64,000 nucleotides of DNA from Pseudomonas sp. RIT288 (GCF_000631985.1 NZ_JFYN01000017.1:29835-93834), one strand, 5' to 3'. Counted from the stretch's first letter, positions 34,738 to 43,851 are shown. Notes: generated by a model not told the origin, from the letters alone. Translations and numbers: made by a program.

Positions 34738-36420
34738 ATGCGCTTGAGTCTCAAGGCCAAAGTCCTGTCCCTTGCCGTCCTGCCGGTGCTGCTCTTTGCG
34801 CTGGTCATCAGCCTGACCACGCTGTTTATCCTCCAGCAGCAGGCACACACCGAGGTCGAACAGACCCGCGAGCGCCTGCTCGCCGACGCCAAGGCCACGT
34901 TGCAAAGTTACGTCGCCGTGGCCATGACCACGATCAAACCGCTGTACGACGCGGCCGCTCCTGGTGACAACGCGGCGCGGGCGCAGGCGATCAAGCTGCT
35001 GTCGGGCATCCGCTACGGCAAGGACGGTTACTTCTTCGGCTACGACTCCGAGACCGTGCGCCTGTTCAAGGCCAACGATCCTGAAGGCGTGGGCAAAAGC
35101 TTCAAGGACAACCGCGACCCGAATGGCGTCTACGTCAACCTCGGCCTGGTGAAAGTGGCGAAGGACGGCACCCACTATCTGCAATACAGCTCACCGCTGC
35201 CAGGCAATGCCAGCGTGCTGGTACCGAAACTCGGCTACACCGAATACTTGGCGAAGTGGGACATGGCGGTCGGTACCTCGGTCAACCTCGACGGCATTGA
35301 AGCGCAAGTGGCAGTGGTGCAGACGCAAGTGCAGGAGCGCATGCAAGGCGTGATCCTCAGCATCGTCGGCGTGGCGGTGGTGGTGCTGCTGGTGATTGCC
35401 ATCGCGGGGATGCTGCTGGCCAACACCATTCTGCGGCCGTTGAACCTGATGAAAGCCAACCTCGACGACATCGCGGCGGGCGAGGGCGATCTGACCCGCC
35501 GGCTGAACATCACCAGCCAGGACGAACTCGGCGAACTGGCCGGCTCGTTCAACCGCTTCGTCGACAAGATCCACGGTCTGGTGCGGCAGATCACCGAGAT
35601 GACCACGCAACTGACCGGCCTGGTGACCCAGGTGTCGGATCAGGCCCAGCGTTCCGATCAGGCGATGGAGCGTCAGCGCCACGAGACTGATCAGGTCGCC
35701 ACGGCGATCAACGAGATGTCCGCCGCCGCCCAGGAAGTTGCCAAGAGCGCACAGAACGCCGCAGTCGCCGCGCAGCAGACCGATGAAGAAGGCCAGAGCG
35801 CCAAACGCGTGGTAGCCGGCAGCATCAAGCAGATTCATGCGCTGGTGGATGACATTCGCAGCAGCGGCGTGTCGCTCGACAGCCTGCAGCAGGACGTGTC
35901 GTCAATTGTCGGCGTGCTCGGGGTGATCCGCTCGATTGCCGAGCAGACCAACCTGCTGGCGCTGAACGCCGCGATTGAAGCGGCGCGCGCCGGGGAGGCC
36001 GGGCGCGGCTTTGCGGTGGTGGCGGACGAAGTGCGGGCACTGGCCAGCCGCACGCAGATCAGCACCCAGGAGATTCAAGGGATGATCGATCGCCTGCAAG
36101 CGGGTACGCAGTCGGCGGTCGAGGCGATGCGCCGTTCCAGTGAAGCGGGCGATGGCACTTCGGCGCAGGCCAATCAGGCTGGGGCGTCGCTGGATGCCAT
36201 GGCTGACCTGATCGCGACGATCAACTCGATGAACGCGCAGATCGCCAGTGCTGCCGAGGAACAAACGGCAGTGGCCGAAGAGATCAACCGCAGCGTGCAT
36301 CAGATCGCGGTGGCAGTGGACAGCGTGGCGGATGAGACCCAGTTGGGCGCGCAGACTTCGCGCAGCCTGGCGGAGCTGGGGCAGCGGTTGGACAAACTCG
36401 TGGGCCAGTTCCGTATTTAA
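34738..36420 (+). CDS. ctpM: Methyl-accepting chemotaxis protein, sCACHE type (CtpM-like)
   Basis: 560 aa. Helix at about 10-32; single CACHE domain with the hallmark Y-G-K-D-G-Y-F-F-G-Y-D; second helix near 205-228; HAMP; signalling hairpin with R-S-I-A-E-Q-T-N-L-L-A-L-N-A-A-I-E-A-A-R. The D-G-Y-F-F family binds small carboxylates. Position and size match P. aeruginosa PA2652 (CtpM), a malate receptor, so malate or a similar C4 acid is the likely signal. The start is ATG 34738, preceded by AAAGAGTGAGCC. Confidence 0.86.
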   Translation: MRLSLKAKVLSLAVLPVLLFALVISLTTLFILQQQAHTEVEQTRERLLADAKATLQSYVAVAMTTIKPLYDAAAPGDNAARAQAIKLLSGIRYGKDGYFFGYDSETVRLFKANDPEGVGKSFKDNRDPNGVYVNLGLVKVAKDGTHYLQYSSPLPGNASVLVPKLGYTEYLAKWDMAVGTSVNLDGIEAQVAVVQTQVQERMQGVILSIVGVAVVVLLVIAIAGMLLANTILRPLNLMKANLDDIAAGEGDLTRRLNITSQDELGELAGSFNRFVDKIHGLVRQITEMTTQLTGLVTQVSDQAQRSDQAMERQRHETDQVATAINEMSAAAQEVAKSAQNAAVAAQQTDEEGQSAKRVVAGSIKQIHALVDDIRSSGVSLDSLQQDVSSIVGVLGVIRSIAEQTNLLALNAAIEAARAGEAGRGFAVVADEVRALASRTQISTQEIQGMIDRLQAGTQSAVEAMRRSSEAGDGTSAQANQAGASLDAMADLIATINSMNAQIASAAEEQTAVAEEINRSVHQIAVAVDSVADETQLGAQTSRSLAELGQRLDKLVGQFRI

Positions 36421-36437
36421 CGTTTTACACAAACCTG

Positions 36438-36518
36438 TGTAGGAGCTGCCGAAGGCTGCGATCTTTTGATCTTGCTGTGTAAAAGATCAAAAGATCGCAG
36501 CCTTCGGCAGCTCCTACA
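36438..36518. repeat. REP-type hairpin
   Basis: TGTAGGAGCTGCCGAAGGCT with the GCGATCTTTTGATCTT extension, paired with its complement ending CAGCTCCTACA. It lies between the convergent chemoreceptor and LysR genes. Confidence 0.9.
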
Positions 36519-36535
36519 TTGGTTTTGTGTAAGGC

Positions 36536-37471
36536 TCAAGGTCTGTCCCAGTAGGGGACTTCGCCGAAGCACTCGACAAAGAAATCGATCACCGTACGCA
36601 CCTTCACCGACAGCCGCCGGCTCCCCGGCCACAGCACCGCGATCTGCTGCGGCTCCAGGCTGTTCGACACTTGATACTCGCGCAGCACGGGCACCAGCGT
36701 GCCTTCACGCACCGCCTCACCAATCAGCCATGACGGAAACATCACCAACCCCAAGCCTTGTTCGGCGGCCTGGGTGAGGGTGTCGGCGTGGTTGCCGGTG
36801 ATCGGGCCTTTGACCGACCAGGGTGTCCAGTCGTCCTGATTCTGACGGAAAAACCAGCGTTGCTGACCGGTCGCACCTTTGTAGGCCAGGCACTGGTGTT
36901 GCGCGAGTTCGTCGGGATGCTGCGGTGTGCCGTGACGCTTCAGATAAGCCGGGCTGGCCGCGACCTGGAAGCGGTGCGGCGCCAGAATCCGCGCCTGCAT
37001 GCTCGAGTCGTGCATCGGACCGATGCGAAACAGCAGGTCGGCGCCTTCCTGCAACGGGTCGACGTAATGGTCGGTCTGCTGAATGTCCAGCTGCAGTTTC
37101 GGATAGCGCGCGCACAACTGACCGAGCCACGGCGTCAGATGCCGTTGGCCGAACACCACCGGCGCGTTGATCCGCACCAGCCCGGTGGGTTCGCTTTGCT
37201 GTTCCTGCAACGCCTGTTCGGCTTCCTCCAGTTGCACCAGCACCAGCCGCGCATGGTGGCCGAGCATGCGCCCGGCCTCGGTCGGGGTGACGGCGCGGGT
37301 GTGGCGGTAGAGCAATTGCTGGTTCAGCGCCTGTTCCATCAACTGGATCTGCCGCGAAATCGAAGAGGGCGCCACGCCCTCGCGCCGGGCGACTTCGGAA
37401 AAACTGCCGTGGTCGAGCACCGCCACAAACAGCCTGAGTGCCTTGAATCCCAGTTCATTCAGCCCGTGCAT
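36536..37471 (-). CDS. LysR-family transcriptional regulator
   Basis: 311 aa. N-terminal winged helix (F-V-A-V-L-D-H-G-S-F-S-E-V-A-R-R-E-G-V-A-P-S-S-I-S-R-Q-I) and a C-terminal substrate-binding domain with G-P-x-x-D-S-S-M-Q-A. ATG 37471 has AGGA six bases upstream. It is divergent from a pair of YdcZ-type transporter genes, the usual arrangement when a LysR protein controls its neighbours; the 113-bp gap would hold the operator. The inducer is unknown. Confidence 0.87.
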   Translation of the reverse strand: MHGLNELGFKALRLFVAVLDHGSFSEVARREGVAPSSISRQIQLMEQALNQQLLYRHTRAVTPTEAGRMLGHHARLVLVQLEEAEQALQEQQSEPTGLVRINAPVVFGQRHLTPWLGQLCARYPKLQLDIQQTDHYVDPLQEGADLLFRIGPMHDSSMQARILAPHRFQVAASPAYLKRHGTPQHPDELAQHQCLAYKGATGQQRWFFRQNQDDWTPWSVKGPITGNHADTLTQAAEQGLGLVMFPSWLIGEAVREGTLVPVLREYQVSNSLEPQQIAVLWPGSRRLSVKVRTVIDFFVECFGEVPYWDRP

Positions 37472-37584
37472 GGATCTTCCTGCTGTGCGAGTTACGCAAA
37501 AGTGTTGTCTGGATGCTCCCATTTATCGCACAGCTACGCCAGCCGATAATCCGCGCCATCGTTTACTTGCGTGGGTTTTGGATA

Positions 37585-38070
37585 ATGCAGACATTGGATG
37601 AAGTGAGTATGCCGGCGCCGGCGACCCGGCCGTGGTTGCGCCTGTTGTTGTTGCCGCTGGTGATTCTGGCCGGCATGGGCCTGTCGGTGGAGGCTGGGTT
37701 GCTGGGGCCATTGGGGGAGCAGGTCGGGCATCTGTGGGCGACTTTGAGCATTTTCGGCGTGGGTTCGGCGATTCTGTTTTTGCTGCTGTTGTTCGCCGGC
37801 CCGCAGAAAGGCCCGGCGCTGACTGACCTGCCGCGCTGGCAGTTGATCGGTGGGCTCCTCGGGCCGATCTATGTGGTGGTGCTGACTCTGGCGACACCGC
37901 ATATCGGGATCGCGATGACGATGATCGCGATTTTGTCAGGGCAGGTCGGCAAGAGTGTGCTGATCGACCATTTCGGCTGGTTCGGCGCGACGCGCAAGAA
38001 GGTCAATGCCGAGCGGTGGCTGGCATTGGGGTTGATTGTGGTGGCATTGGTTCTGATTGCGCGGGGTTGA
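37585..38070 (+). CDS. DMT-family (YdcZ-type) small membrane transporter 1
   Basis: 161 aa with five hydrophobic segments. It matches the YdcZ/DUF606 group (G-Q-V-G-K-S-V-L-I-D-H-F-G-W-F-G), half-size members of the drug/metabolite transporter superfamily that work as pairs. The next gene, two bases on, encodes a similar protein, so a heterodimer is likely. The start is uncertain: ATG 37585 or ATG 37609, neither with a strong ribosome site. Probably controlled by the divergent LysR gene. Confidence 0.75.
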   Translation: MQTLDEVSMPAPATRPWLRLLLLPLVILAGMGLSVEAGLLGPLGEQVGHLWATLSIFGVGSAILFLLLLFAGPQKGPALTDLPRWQLIGGLLGPIYVVVLTLATPHIGIAMTMIAILSGQVGKSVLIDHFGWFGATRKKVNAERWLALGLIVVALVLIARG

Positions 38071-38072
38071 AG

Positions 38073-38528
38073 ATGAGTCTGGTTATTTTGTTGGCAGTGG
38101 TGGTGTTGGCTGGCGCGGTGTTGAGTGTGCAGGCGGCGATCAATGGACGCCTCGGCGAAAGCGTCGGGGTGTTGCGCAGCAGTTTGCTGACGTTTTTCGT
38201 CGGGGCGGTGATCACCGGGTTGTTGATTGTGTTTTTTGAGCCGGCGCATACGCTGAGTTTGCTCGATGTGCCGAAGTGGCAGGTCTGCGGGGCGCTGTTT
38301 GGCGTGGTTTACATGATGGTCATGGTGGGGGCGGTGCCTGTCGTAGGAACTGCGGTGGCGACGGTGGCGGTGATTGTTGGTCAATTGGGGATGGGGATGT
38401 TGATCGACAATTTTGGCTGGCTGGGAAATCCGGCGATCGAGCTTTCGTCCTCTCGGGTGTTGGCGATGGTTTGTCTGGGGTTGGCTTTGGTTTTTATGTA
38501 TCGCAGCAGTGTTCGTCGTTCTGATTGA
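38073..38528 (+). CDS. DMT-family (YdcZ-type) small membrane transporter 2
   Basis: 151 aa with about five hydrophobic segments and the shared motif G-Q-L-G-M-G-M-L-I-D-N-F-G-W-L-G. It is the paralogous partner of the preceding gene, two bases downstream. The G/T-rich coding strand with runs such as GGGGATGGGGATG is unusual next to its neighbours. The substrate is unknown. Confidence 0.78.
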   Translation: MSLVILLAVVVLAGAVLSVQAAINGRLGESVGVLRSSLLTFFVGAVITGLLIVFFEPAHTLSLLDVPKWQVCGALFGVVYMMVMVGAVPVVGTAVATVAVIVGQLGMGMLIDNFGWLGNPAIELSSSRVLAMVCLGLALVFMYRSSVRRSD

Positions 38529-39295
38529 GTTTTGGTTTTGGGGGCCTATCCGTTGCTGCGGGTGTTGCTGATTAGGGTTTCGCCCTGACGTTCGGCCCTC
38601 GCTTAGGCTCGGGTTCCTTCGCTGCGGGATTCATCCGGGGGGGGCAGCGCCTACGGTTTGCTTCGCTGCACCTCCTCTCGCTGTGTTTGGCTGCGCCAAA
38701 CGGTCGCTGCGCTCCCACCCCCGGATAAATCCCTCCACTCAGCCTGCCGACGGTCCCTCAGATCAAAAGCGGTACTCGAGCTAACGCTCATCGTGTTGAG
38801 TGTGGCGGCTTCGCCGCATGGGGTGTACGTTCTCTAAACTGTAGGAGCCAGCCTGCTGGCGATGGCGGCCTGACAGCCGACCCCATTAGAAGACACCAGC
38901 GCAGCAAGACCTCTACAGGCCGATAAAAAATTTTACTGTGACGATTGAAAGCAAGCATCCGCCGTTGACCTCCATAGTCAAATAGACAAGTCCCTGCGCA
39001 ATGCTTTCTTAATCAATGTGCAACCAGTCATGATAATGCTGCATGCCTGCACGGGGAGGTCCGTATCATCCCTTATATTTTTAATGTTTAATCCGGGTTT
39101 TCTGTCTGATTATCATCCAGATTCAATGAATTGATGTTCGATTGCCCATGGATATGCTGCCATGCTGGTAAGTTTCGGAATAAACAGTCGGCAGGGGCGT
39201 ATATCGGGAAGTAGCAAGCGTTGCTCTATCTACGAGGCGAACGAAAACGGAGCAAAAAACCAATGCTCCGTTTCTTTGGTGAAAAATGAAGGGGG
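38529..39295. other. Gene-free junction: GC-rich dispersed-repeat remnant, then AT-rich DNA
   Basis: About 767 bp without a credible gene. The first 330 bp hold small hairpins such as GTTTGGCTGCGCCAAAC (38685-38701) and GCGGCTTCGCCGC, of a kind I associate with dispersed Pseudomonas repeats. A half REP (CTGTAGGAGCCAGCCTGCTGG) follows at about 38840-38865, with a possible remnant (CTCTACAGG) near 38911. From about 38930 the DNA becomes AT-rich with no recognisable feature. This looks like the left edge of acquired DNA; no integrase, tRNA or insertion sequence is visible. Confidence 0.5.
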
Positions 39296-40279
39296 TCACG
39301 CGAAATGATCGTCAGTATTAATGTAAGAAATCTTTATCGATTGGCGTAGTGCTATCGAATCACGCGCTACATCCATAATCACTGCAGCATCCAGCGCATC
39401 ATCCATTGTAGAGAGTGGAGTTCTCTTGTTGGTGAGACACTCTTCCAGGAAAAATTTCTGAATCTGATAGAAACTATCCCAATATGTTCCGTCATCCCAG
39501 AACGGCAGCCTCGCGTCGCCGAACCTGGTGGTGTCCCAAGGGACGACGGAAGATCCGTTTTTTCCGATGATCTTGAAGTACACAGACCAGGGGTCGCGAC
39601 TACGGTCATCAGCTGAAAAACTTCCCCACAGATTCGCAATTGTCCCATTAGGGTATTCAGCGACGATCATCAATTGATCATGGGCTTGTGGGTCATCAAA
39701 ATGAACGTTGGAACCGGTAGCAAAAATACTTGCTGGACGCCCTAGGAAGTACAGCATGCAGTAGACGTGGTGTACCATCAGCTCACTCATCGTAAGATCG
39801 GGCGATCCCATTTCTGCTGGATGTCTCTTATTATATATTGCCCAAAAATTCAGGATTTCGCCCAAGTGACCGGCGTCGATATGAGCCCGGACCCGTCGCA
39901 TTGTTTCAGCGTATATATAATTATGTGACGGCATGCAAACCCTGCCTGCCTCCCGGGCTAATTGTCTCAGTTCCTGAATTTGCTCTGGCCTTTCGCAAAC
40001 AGGTTTCTCTATCAGAACATGCTTCTTTGCTAACAACGCTTGCTTTGCGAAAGGAAAATGAGATGCTGCATTGGTGCAAATTATTACAGCATCAATGGTC
40101 TCGTCTGCGAGCAACATCTCCGGAGACGCATAAAGGCGCCCCCCAAATCGCTCTTTGAAAAGCTCTGCTCTTGCAGCAGTTCTACCCCAGCCGCCCACAT
40201 ATGCGTCAGGATCAAGCTCTTTCAATGCTGCTAGATGGAGTTCGGCTACATTTCCTAGTCCAATAATCCCAATTTTCAT
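39296..40279 (-). CDS. Gfo/Idh/MocA-family oxidoreductase A
   Basis: 327 aa. Rossmann domain with G-I-I-G-L-G-N-V-A-E-L-H, the E-K-P-V family motif (V-L-I-E-K-P-V-C), then the mixed alpha/beta substrate domain (S-H-N-Y-I-Y, M-V-H-H-V-Y). Enzymes of this family oxidise or reduce sugars, inositols and similar alcohols with NAD(P). GC content is lower than in flanking genes (a sampled 60-base line is 47 percent GC). It follows a second family member at 21 bp, in the same direction, so they form one operon. The substrate is unknown. Confidence 0.85.
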   Translation of the reverse strand: MKIGIIGLGNVAELHLAALKELDPDAYVGGWGRTAARAELFKERFGGRLYASPEMLLADETIDAVIICTNAASHFPFAKQALLAKKHVLIEKPVCERPEQIQELRQLAREAGRVCMPSHNYIYAETMRRVRAHIDAGHLGEILNFWAIYNKRHPAEMGSPDLTMSELMVHHVYCMLYFLGRPASIFATGSNVHFDDPQAHDQLMIVAEYPNGTIANLWGSFSADDRSRDPWSVYFKIIGKNGSSVVPWDTTRFGDARLPFWDDGTYWDSFYQIQKFFLEECLTNKRTPLSTMDDALDAAVIMDVARDSIALRQSIKISYINTDDHFA

Positions 40280-40300
40280 AGTTGTACCTGATGTAGTTAG

Positions 40301-41293
40301 CTAGTAACTAATATCGACCGGTTGGCCGACCGCCAAGGATTCAGTCGCGGCGTCTGCGATAAGCTGAGCAATCAGCCCATCCTCTGCATTCGGTAGGGGA
40401 GGAGTGCCTGTAGAAATGCATGAAACAAAATGTTCCATTTCGGCGAGATACGCGGGGCCGAACCGCTCGAGAAAGAATGGCTTCGCCACAGCCGTGGTAA
40501 AGCCCAGGCTCGTCGCACTTTCCACTTGGTTCTCATGCACATTTGTCACTCTCAGCATGCCCTTGGCACCATGGACTTCTAGTCGTTGGTCATAACCGTA
40601 ACTGGCGCGCCGTGAGTTAGATATCTGACAGATCTTTCCTGATTTGGTCATCAGCAATGCAACCGCAGTATCCACATCATTCAGCTCTTTGATACTTGGG
40701 TCGATCAACGCAGCACCGGTTGCGAAAACCCGGGTAGGATTTTCGTTTAGCAGGAACCTGGCTAAATCAAAGTCATGAATCATCATGTCTCTGAAAATGC
40801 CACCGGAGCCTTTAAGATAATCTCTTGGAGGAGGTAATGGATCTCGGGAAATGATCGACACGGATTCCAGCTCACCAATTTCGCCAGCAGCGAGACGTTT
40901 TTGAAGCGTCGCGAAGTGTGGGTCGAAGCGCTGATTGAATGCTGTCATGAAAGGGATCCCTGCTGCAGCGATCTTAGCAATGCACTGCCGAACCCTATAA
41001 GAAGACATATCGATAGGCTTTTCACAGAAAATCGGCTTTCCTGCATCCGCCACAGCGTGAATGAACTCGAAGTGAGTGGGCGAGGGTGTCGCAATGACTA
41101 TTGCGTCGATATCACTTGCACTTATGAGGTTCTGAATCGAACGTGCTTCGACATTGAACCGGTTGGCACATGCTTCAGCAGCGGCGGGAATGGCATCGGC
41201 TACTGCAATCAGCTTGGCAGACGGAATCTGCACAATGCTTGCAGCATGCACGTTTCCAATCCGACCGCATCCTAAAATCCCTATTCTAATCAT
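40301..41293 (-). CDS. Gfo/Idh/MocA-family oxidoreductase B (inositol 2-dehydrogenase-like)
   Basis: 330 aa. N-terminal M-I-R-I-G-I-L-G-C-G-R-I-G-N-V-H-A, E-K-P-I-D motif, and the catalytic-region G-G-I-F-R-D-M-M-I-H-D-F-D-L-A-R-F, all as in IolG-type inositol 2-dehydrogenases. The actual substrate may be another polyol; no other iol genes are nearby. I start at ATG 41293, where the family begins; the extension to 41365 is not conserved-looking. First gene of the two-gene leftward operon, also AT-richer than the core. Confidence 0.84.
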   Translation of the reverse strand: MIRIGILGCGRIGNVHAASIVQIPSAKLIAVADAIPAAAEACANRFNVEARSIQNLISASDIDAIVIATPSPTHFEFIHAVADAGKPIFCEKPIDMSSYRVRQCIAKIAAAGIPFMTAFNQRFDPHFATLQKRLAAGEIGELESVSIISRDPLPPPRDYLKGSGGIFRDMMIHDFDLARFLLNENPTRVFATGAALIDPSIKELNDVDTAVALLMTKSGKICQISNSRRASYGYDQRLEVHGAKGMLRVTNVHENQVESATSLGFTTAVAKPFFLERFGPAYLAEMEHFVSCISTGTPPLPNAEDGLIAQLIADAATESLAVGQPVDISY

Positions 41294-41794
41294 GAAAAAA
41301 TCTCTTATCGTTTTTTGTTTTTGAGATGGACAGCTACCCAAGACTGGCAGCGAGAACTCGTCCAAACAACCCCTTGCCGATCGTACTTTTAGATGGGTGC
41401 TGAAAACTAAATTTTATCAGCGGGTTTTTGGCGAATTGCAGTGAAGGCACCGAGCGATAACCGGCTGGACGTTGATCATGATTAAGTCATGAATGACGCG
41501 AATTTACGTAGGGTGCTGACGTGAGTGAGTCAATGCGTTTCTGTTAGTCAACTAGCTTGATGCGTTAAAAAACAGGATTTAAATAACTGTTGGGCAGTTG
41601 CTGTGCGTATGTTAGCGCTTCTCTGCAGAGCTTACCGGTTGTTTTTCTCATGCACGTGCCAGTATTACCTCGAATTACGAAAGTACGTACGCTGTTGCAC
41701 ATGATTCACCCAGAGTGGATACGAACAATAAGGGTGTTTGAGTGAATGGCCTTACTTGTAAAGCAGTATCTAACTCAACGAGTGACAGCAGGAA
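41294..41794. other. AT-rich gap of about 500 bp, no gene seen
   Basis: No open frame here resembles a protein, and no REP, terminator hairpin or tRNA was seen. It should contain the promoter of the two oxidoreductase genes (AT-rich patch near 41320-41420). Confidence 0.4.
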
Positions 41795-42382
41795 TTATTC
41801 GGATGGCTGCCTTGAGCATTGGCGGAGTGCTCCTGTGACAAGTTGCTCAACAAGAAGTAGGCGCGCCTCGTCACCTAACTGGCGATCATCAAGCCAGTCC
41901 GGTAGGCAATTGAGAAATTGTATAATGGCATGCACCGCCATCGAGCCTGTATCTTTGGCCAAGAAAGTATCGTTGAGTACTACATCAATAAATGCGCTTT
42001 CATATAGTTTGCGCTTGTGGACGATCTGTTGCTGCTGAACCTCATCTAGATAGACGAAGCCATGTATCGCCAGTCGAAAGAACTGCGGGCGCCGACGGTG
42101 CAAGCGCAGATGTGCGACGATCAGACTCGACAGAGAACGACCTTGAACACTTCCTTGCCGCGAAGGTTGAACAAGCAGATAGAGCTCTTCATAAAACTCC
42201 TCTATTAGATCAAATAACAAAGCTTGCTTGCTAGGGAAGTAGTTGTACAGTGAACCGGGAGCAAGGCCAACATGGCGAGCCAATTCCCGCATGCTCACTT
42301 GACCGAATCCCTTGTTGACGAAAAGCTCCAAGGCTTGAGTACGTATAGTATCGTACCCCCTATAAGCTTCAACTGTAGACAT
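41795..42382 (-). CDS. TetR-family transcriptional regulator
   Basis: 195 aa. Helix-turn-helix in A-L-E-L-F-V-N-K-G-F-G-Q-V-S-M-R-E-L-A-R-H-V-G-L-A-P-G-S-L-Y-N-Y-F, the standard TetR N-terminus, and a helical ligand domain with L-R-L-H-R-R-R-P-Q-F-F-R-L. ATG 42382 lies 14 bases inside the end of the upstream 3-hydroxyacyl-CoA dehydrogenase gene, so the two are likely co-transcribed and the regulator may control this operon. The inducer, perhaps an acyl-CoA, is a guess. Confidence 0.83.
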   Translation of the reverse strand: MSTVEAYRGYDTIRTQALELFVNKGFGQVSMRELARHVGLAPGSLYNYFPSKQALLFDLIEEFYEELYLLVQPSRQGSVQGRSLSSLIVAHLRLHRRRPQFFRLAIHGFVYLDEVQQQQIVHKRKLYESAFIDVVLNDTFLAKDTGSMAVHAIIQFLNCLPDWLDDRQLGDEARLLLVEQLVTGALRQCSRQPSE

Positions 42383-43217
42383 GAAAGCCTCGTCCCGTTT
42401 TTTTGCCCAGGAAGCCCGCAGCGACAAACTCCCTAAGTAAAGGTGCAGCACGGTATTTCGGGTCACCAAAACCGGTTTGCAAGCTTTCCAGAATGGCCAG
42501 CACGGTATCCAATCCAATAAGGTCGGCCAATGCCAAAGGTCCGATCGGCTGATTGCAGCCCAAGCACATGCTGGCATCGATTGCTTGAGCATCACCATTT
42601 TCCTGAAGGACGAAGATGGCTTCGTTGATCATCGGAATGAGGATTCTGTTGACTATGAACCCAGGGCTATTTTGAGTGTGGATCGCAGTTTTGCCCAACT
42701 GCTCGACCAATTCCTGGGCGATGGAACAGGTAGCGTTGCTGGTCTGCAATCCACGGATTAACTCCACCAGGCCCATGACGGGCACCGGGTTGAAGAAATG
42801 AATACCCATGAAGCGTTCAGGGCGGTTGATTCTGGTTGCCAGTTCTGTGATCGATAGCGATGAGGTGTTGCTGGCGATCAGACAGTCCGGGCGAACATTG
42901 GTAGCGATCTGTTGTAGGATCGAGTGCTTGAGGGCAAGGTTTTCCGTGGCTGCCTCAATCACCATATCCACGCCGTTCAGATCGATGTAATGAGTCGAGG
43001 TGCGGATGCGTTTTAGCGTGTCGATGGCTTGCTCGCAGGTGAGAGTCCCTTTGTTCACTTGCCGGTCCAGGTTTTTCTGCATTAGCTGCAGGCCATGCTC
43101 GAGTGCCTGTTCGCTGATATCGATGAGCAATAGGTCGTGGCCGGCTGCCGCGCACGTCTGGGCGATTCCACTGCCCATCGTACCGGCGCCGATCACTGCA
43201 ATGTGACGCAGGGTCAT
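42369..43217 (-). CDS. 3-hydroxybutyryl-CoA dehydrogenase-type enzyme
   Basis: 282 aa. NAD-binding G-A-G-T-M-G-S-G-I-A-Q at the start, N-T-S-S-L-S-I, the catalytic histidine segment G-I-H-F-F-N-P-V-P-V-M-G-L-V-E-L and the C-terminal domain ending G-R-G-F-H-V-Y. Length and motifs match short-chain 3-hydroxyacyl-CoA dehydrogenases (Hbd/PaaH). It would oxidise a 3-hydroxyacyl-CoA, as in the lower part of a side-chain or ring-derived degradation route. It follows the cupin gene after 37 bp and overlaps the TetR gene. Confidence 0.88.
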   Translation of the reverse strand: MTLRHIAVIGAGTMGSGIAQTCAAAGHDLLLIDISEQALEHGLQLMQKNLDRQVNKGTLTCEQAIDTLKRIRTSTHYIDLNGVDMVIEAATENLALKHSILQQIATNVRPDCLIASNTSSLSITELATRINRPERFMGIHFFNPVPVMGLVELIRGLQTSNATCSIAQELVEQLGKTAIHTQNSPGFIVNRILIPMINEAIFVLQENGDAQAIDASMCLGCNQPIGPLALADLIGLDTVLAILESLQTGFGDPKYRAAPLLREFVAAGFLGKKTGRGFHVYS

Positions 43218-43254
43218 GTAGACATCCTAGATTCAGCGTATGGGAAAATGTTGG

Positions 43255-43782
43255 CTAGTCGCGTTTCGCACCGATCATCACAAACAGTGCTCGGGCGACT
43301 TGATCGCTTTTGTTACGCCAGGCGTGACGGGTTCCTTGCTGGATGACGATATCACCAGGCTGGATCCGTTTCTGCTCGCCATTGTCCAGCTCCAACCAGA
43401 GCTCACCCTGAAGCAAGATGCCGTAGTCGATGGTGGGCGTCGTATGCATGCCGGGATGGTCCGGTTCGAAGCATTCGAACAAGCCGGGCAGGGCGCTGCC
43501 CAGTTCCTCGATCATCTGTCCGACATCCTGCGGGTTCTGCATCACGATGTCCGGTGGAAAATCATAGATTGCCAGACTGGTTTCGCCCGCACCGGGTACC
43601 AAGGAAAGCGCCGCCAGGGTGGGGTCCTGTTGCACGCCGGACATTGAACCGGTGGACCACAAATGCGCCATTGCATGGCCAGGGACGGACTCAAAGGAGC
43701 AAGACCGTGGGGCAGCATCATCGCTGATGAATACGGATTGGCCTGCGGCATCGAGGCCGGTGACGACTCTTCGGATTTTCAT
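43255..43782 (-). CDS. Cupin-domain protein
   Basis: 175 aa. The conserved barrel is C-terminal: H-P-G-M-H-T-T-P-T-I-D-Y-G-I-L-L-Q-G-E-L-W-L-E-L-D and P-G-D-I-V-I-Q-Q-G-T-R-H-A-W, holding the two cupin motifs with probable metal histidines and glutamate. Such one-domain cupins in catabolic clusters are often small dioxygenases or ligand sensors; I cannot choose. ATG 43782 has AGGGGA ahead; the longer start at 43812 is less likely. Fourth from the left in the leftward operon led by the DUF1185 gene. Confidence 0.8.
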   Translation of the reverse strand: MKIRRVVTGLDAAGQSVFISDDAAPRSCSFESVPGHAMAHLWSTGSMSGVQQDPTLAALSLVPGAGETSLAIYDFPPDIVMQNPQDVGQMIEELGSALPGLFECFEPDHPGMHTTPTIDYGILLQGELWLELDNGEQKRIQPGDIVIQQGTRHAWRNKSDQVARALFVMIGAKRD

Positions 43783-43851
43783 AACATTCCCCTGGGTTCG
43801 GTGGGCGGGCATAACGTTGCCCGCCGTTGTGATGAACGGGTGTCGTTAATG

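Noticed and set aside
33192..34898. 568-codon frame opposite the NhaC-like transporter
   Set aside because: His/Gln/Arg-rich nonsense composition, opposite a gene with clear membrane helices and motifs.
38870..39295. Integrase, tRNA or att site at the island edge
   Set aside because: No tRNA-like cloverleaf, integrase frame or direct repeat pair could be found by eye.
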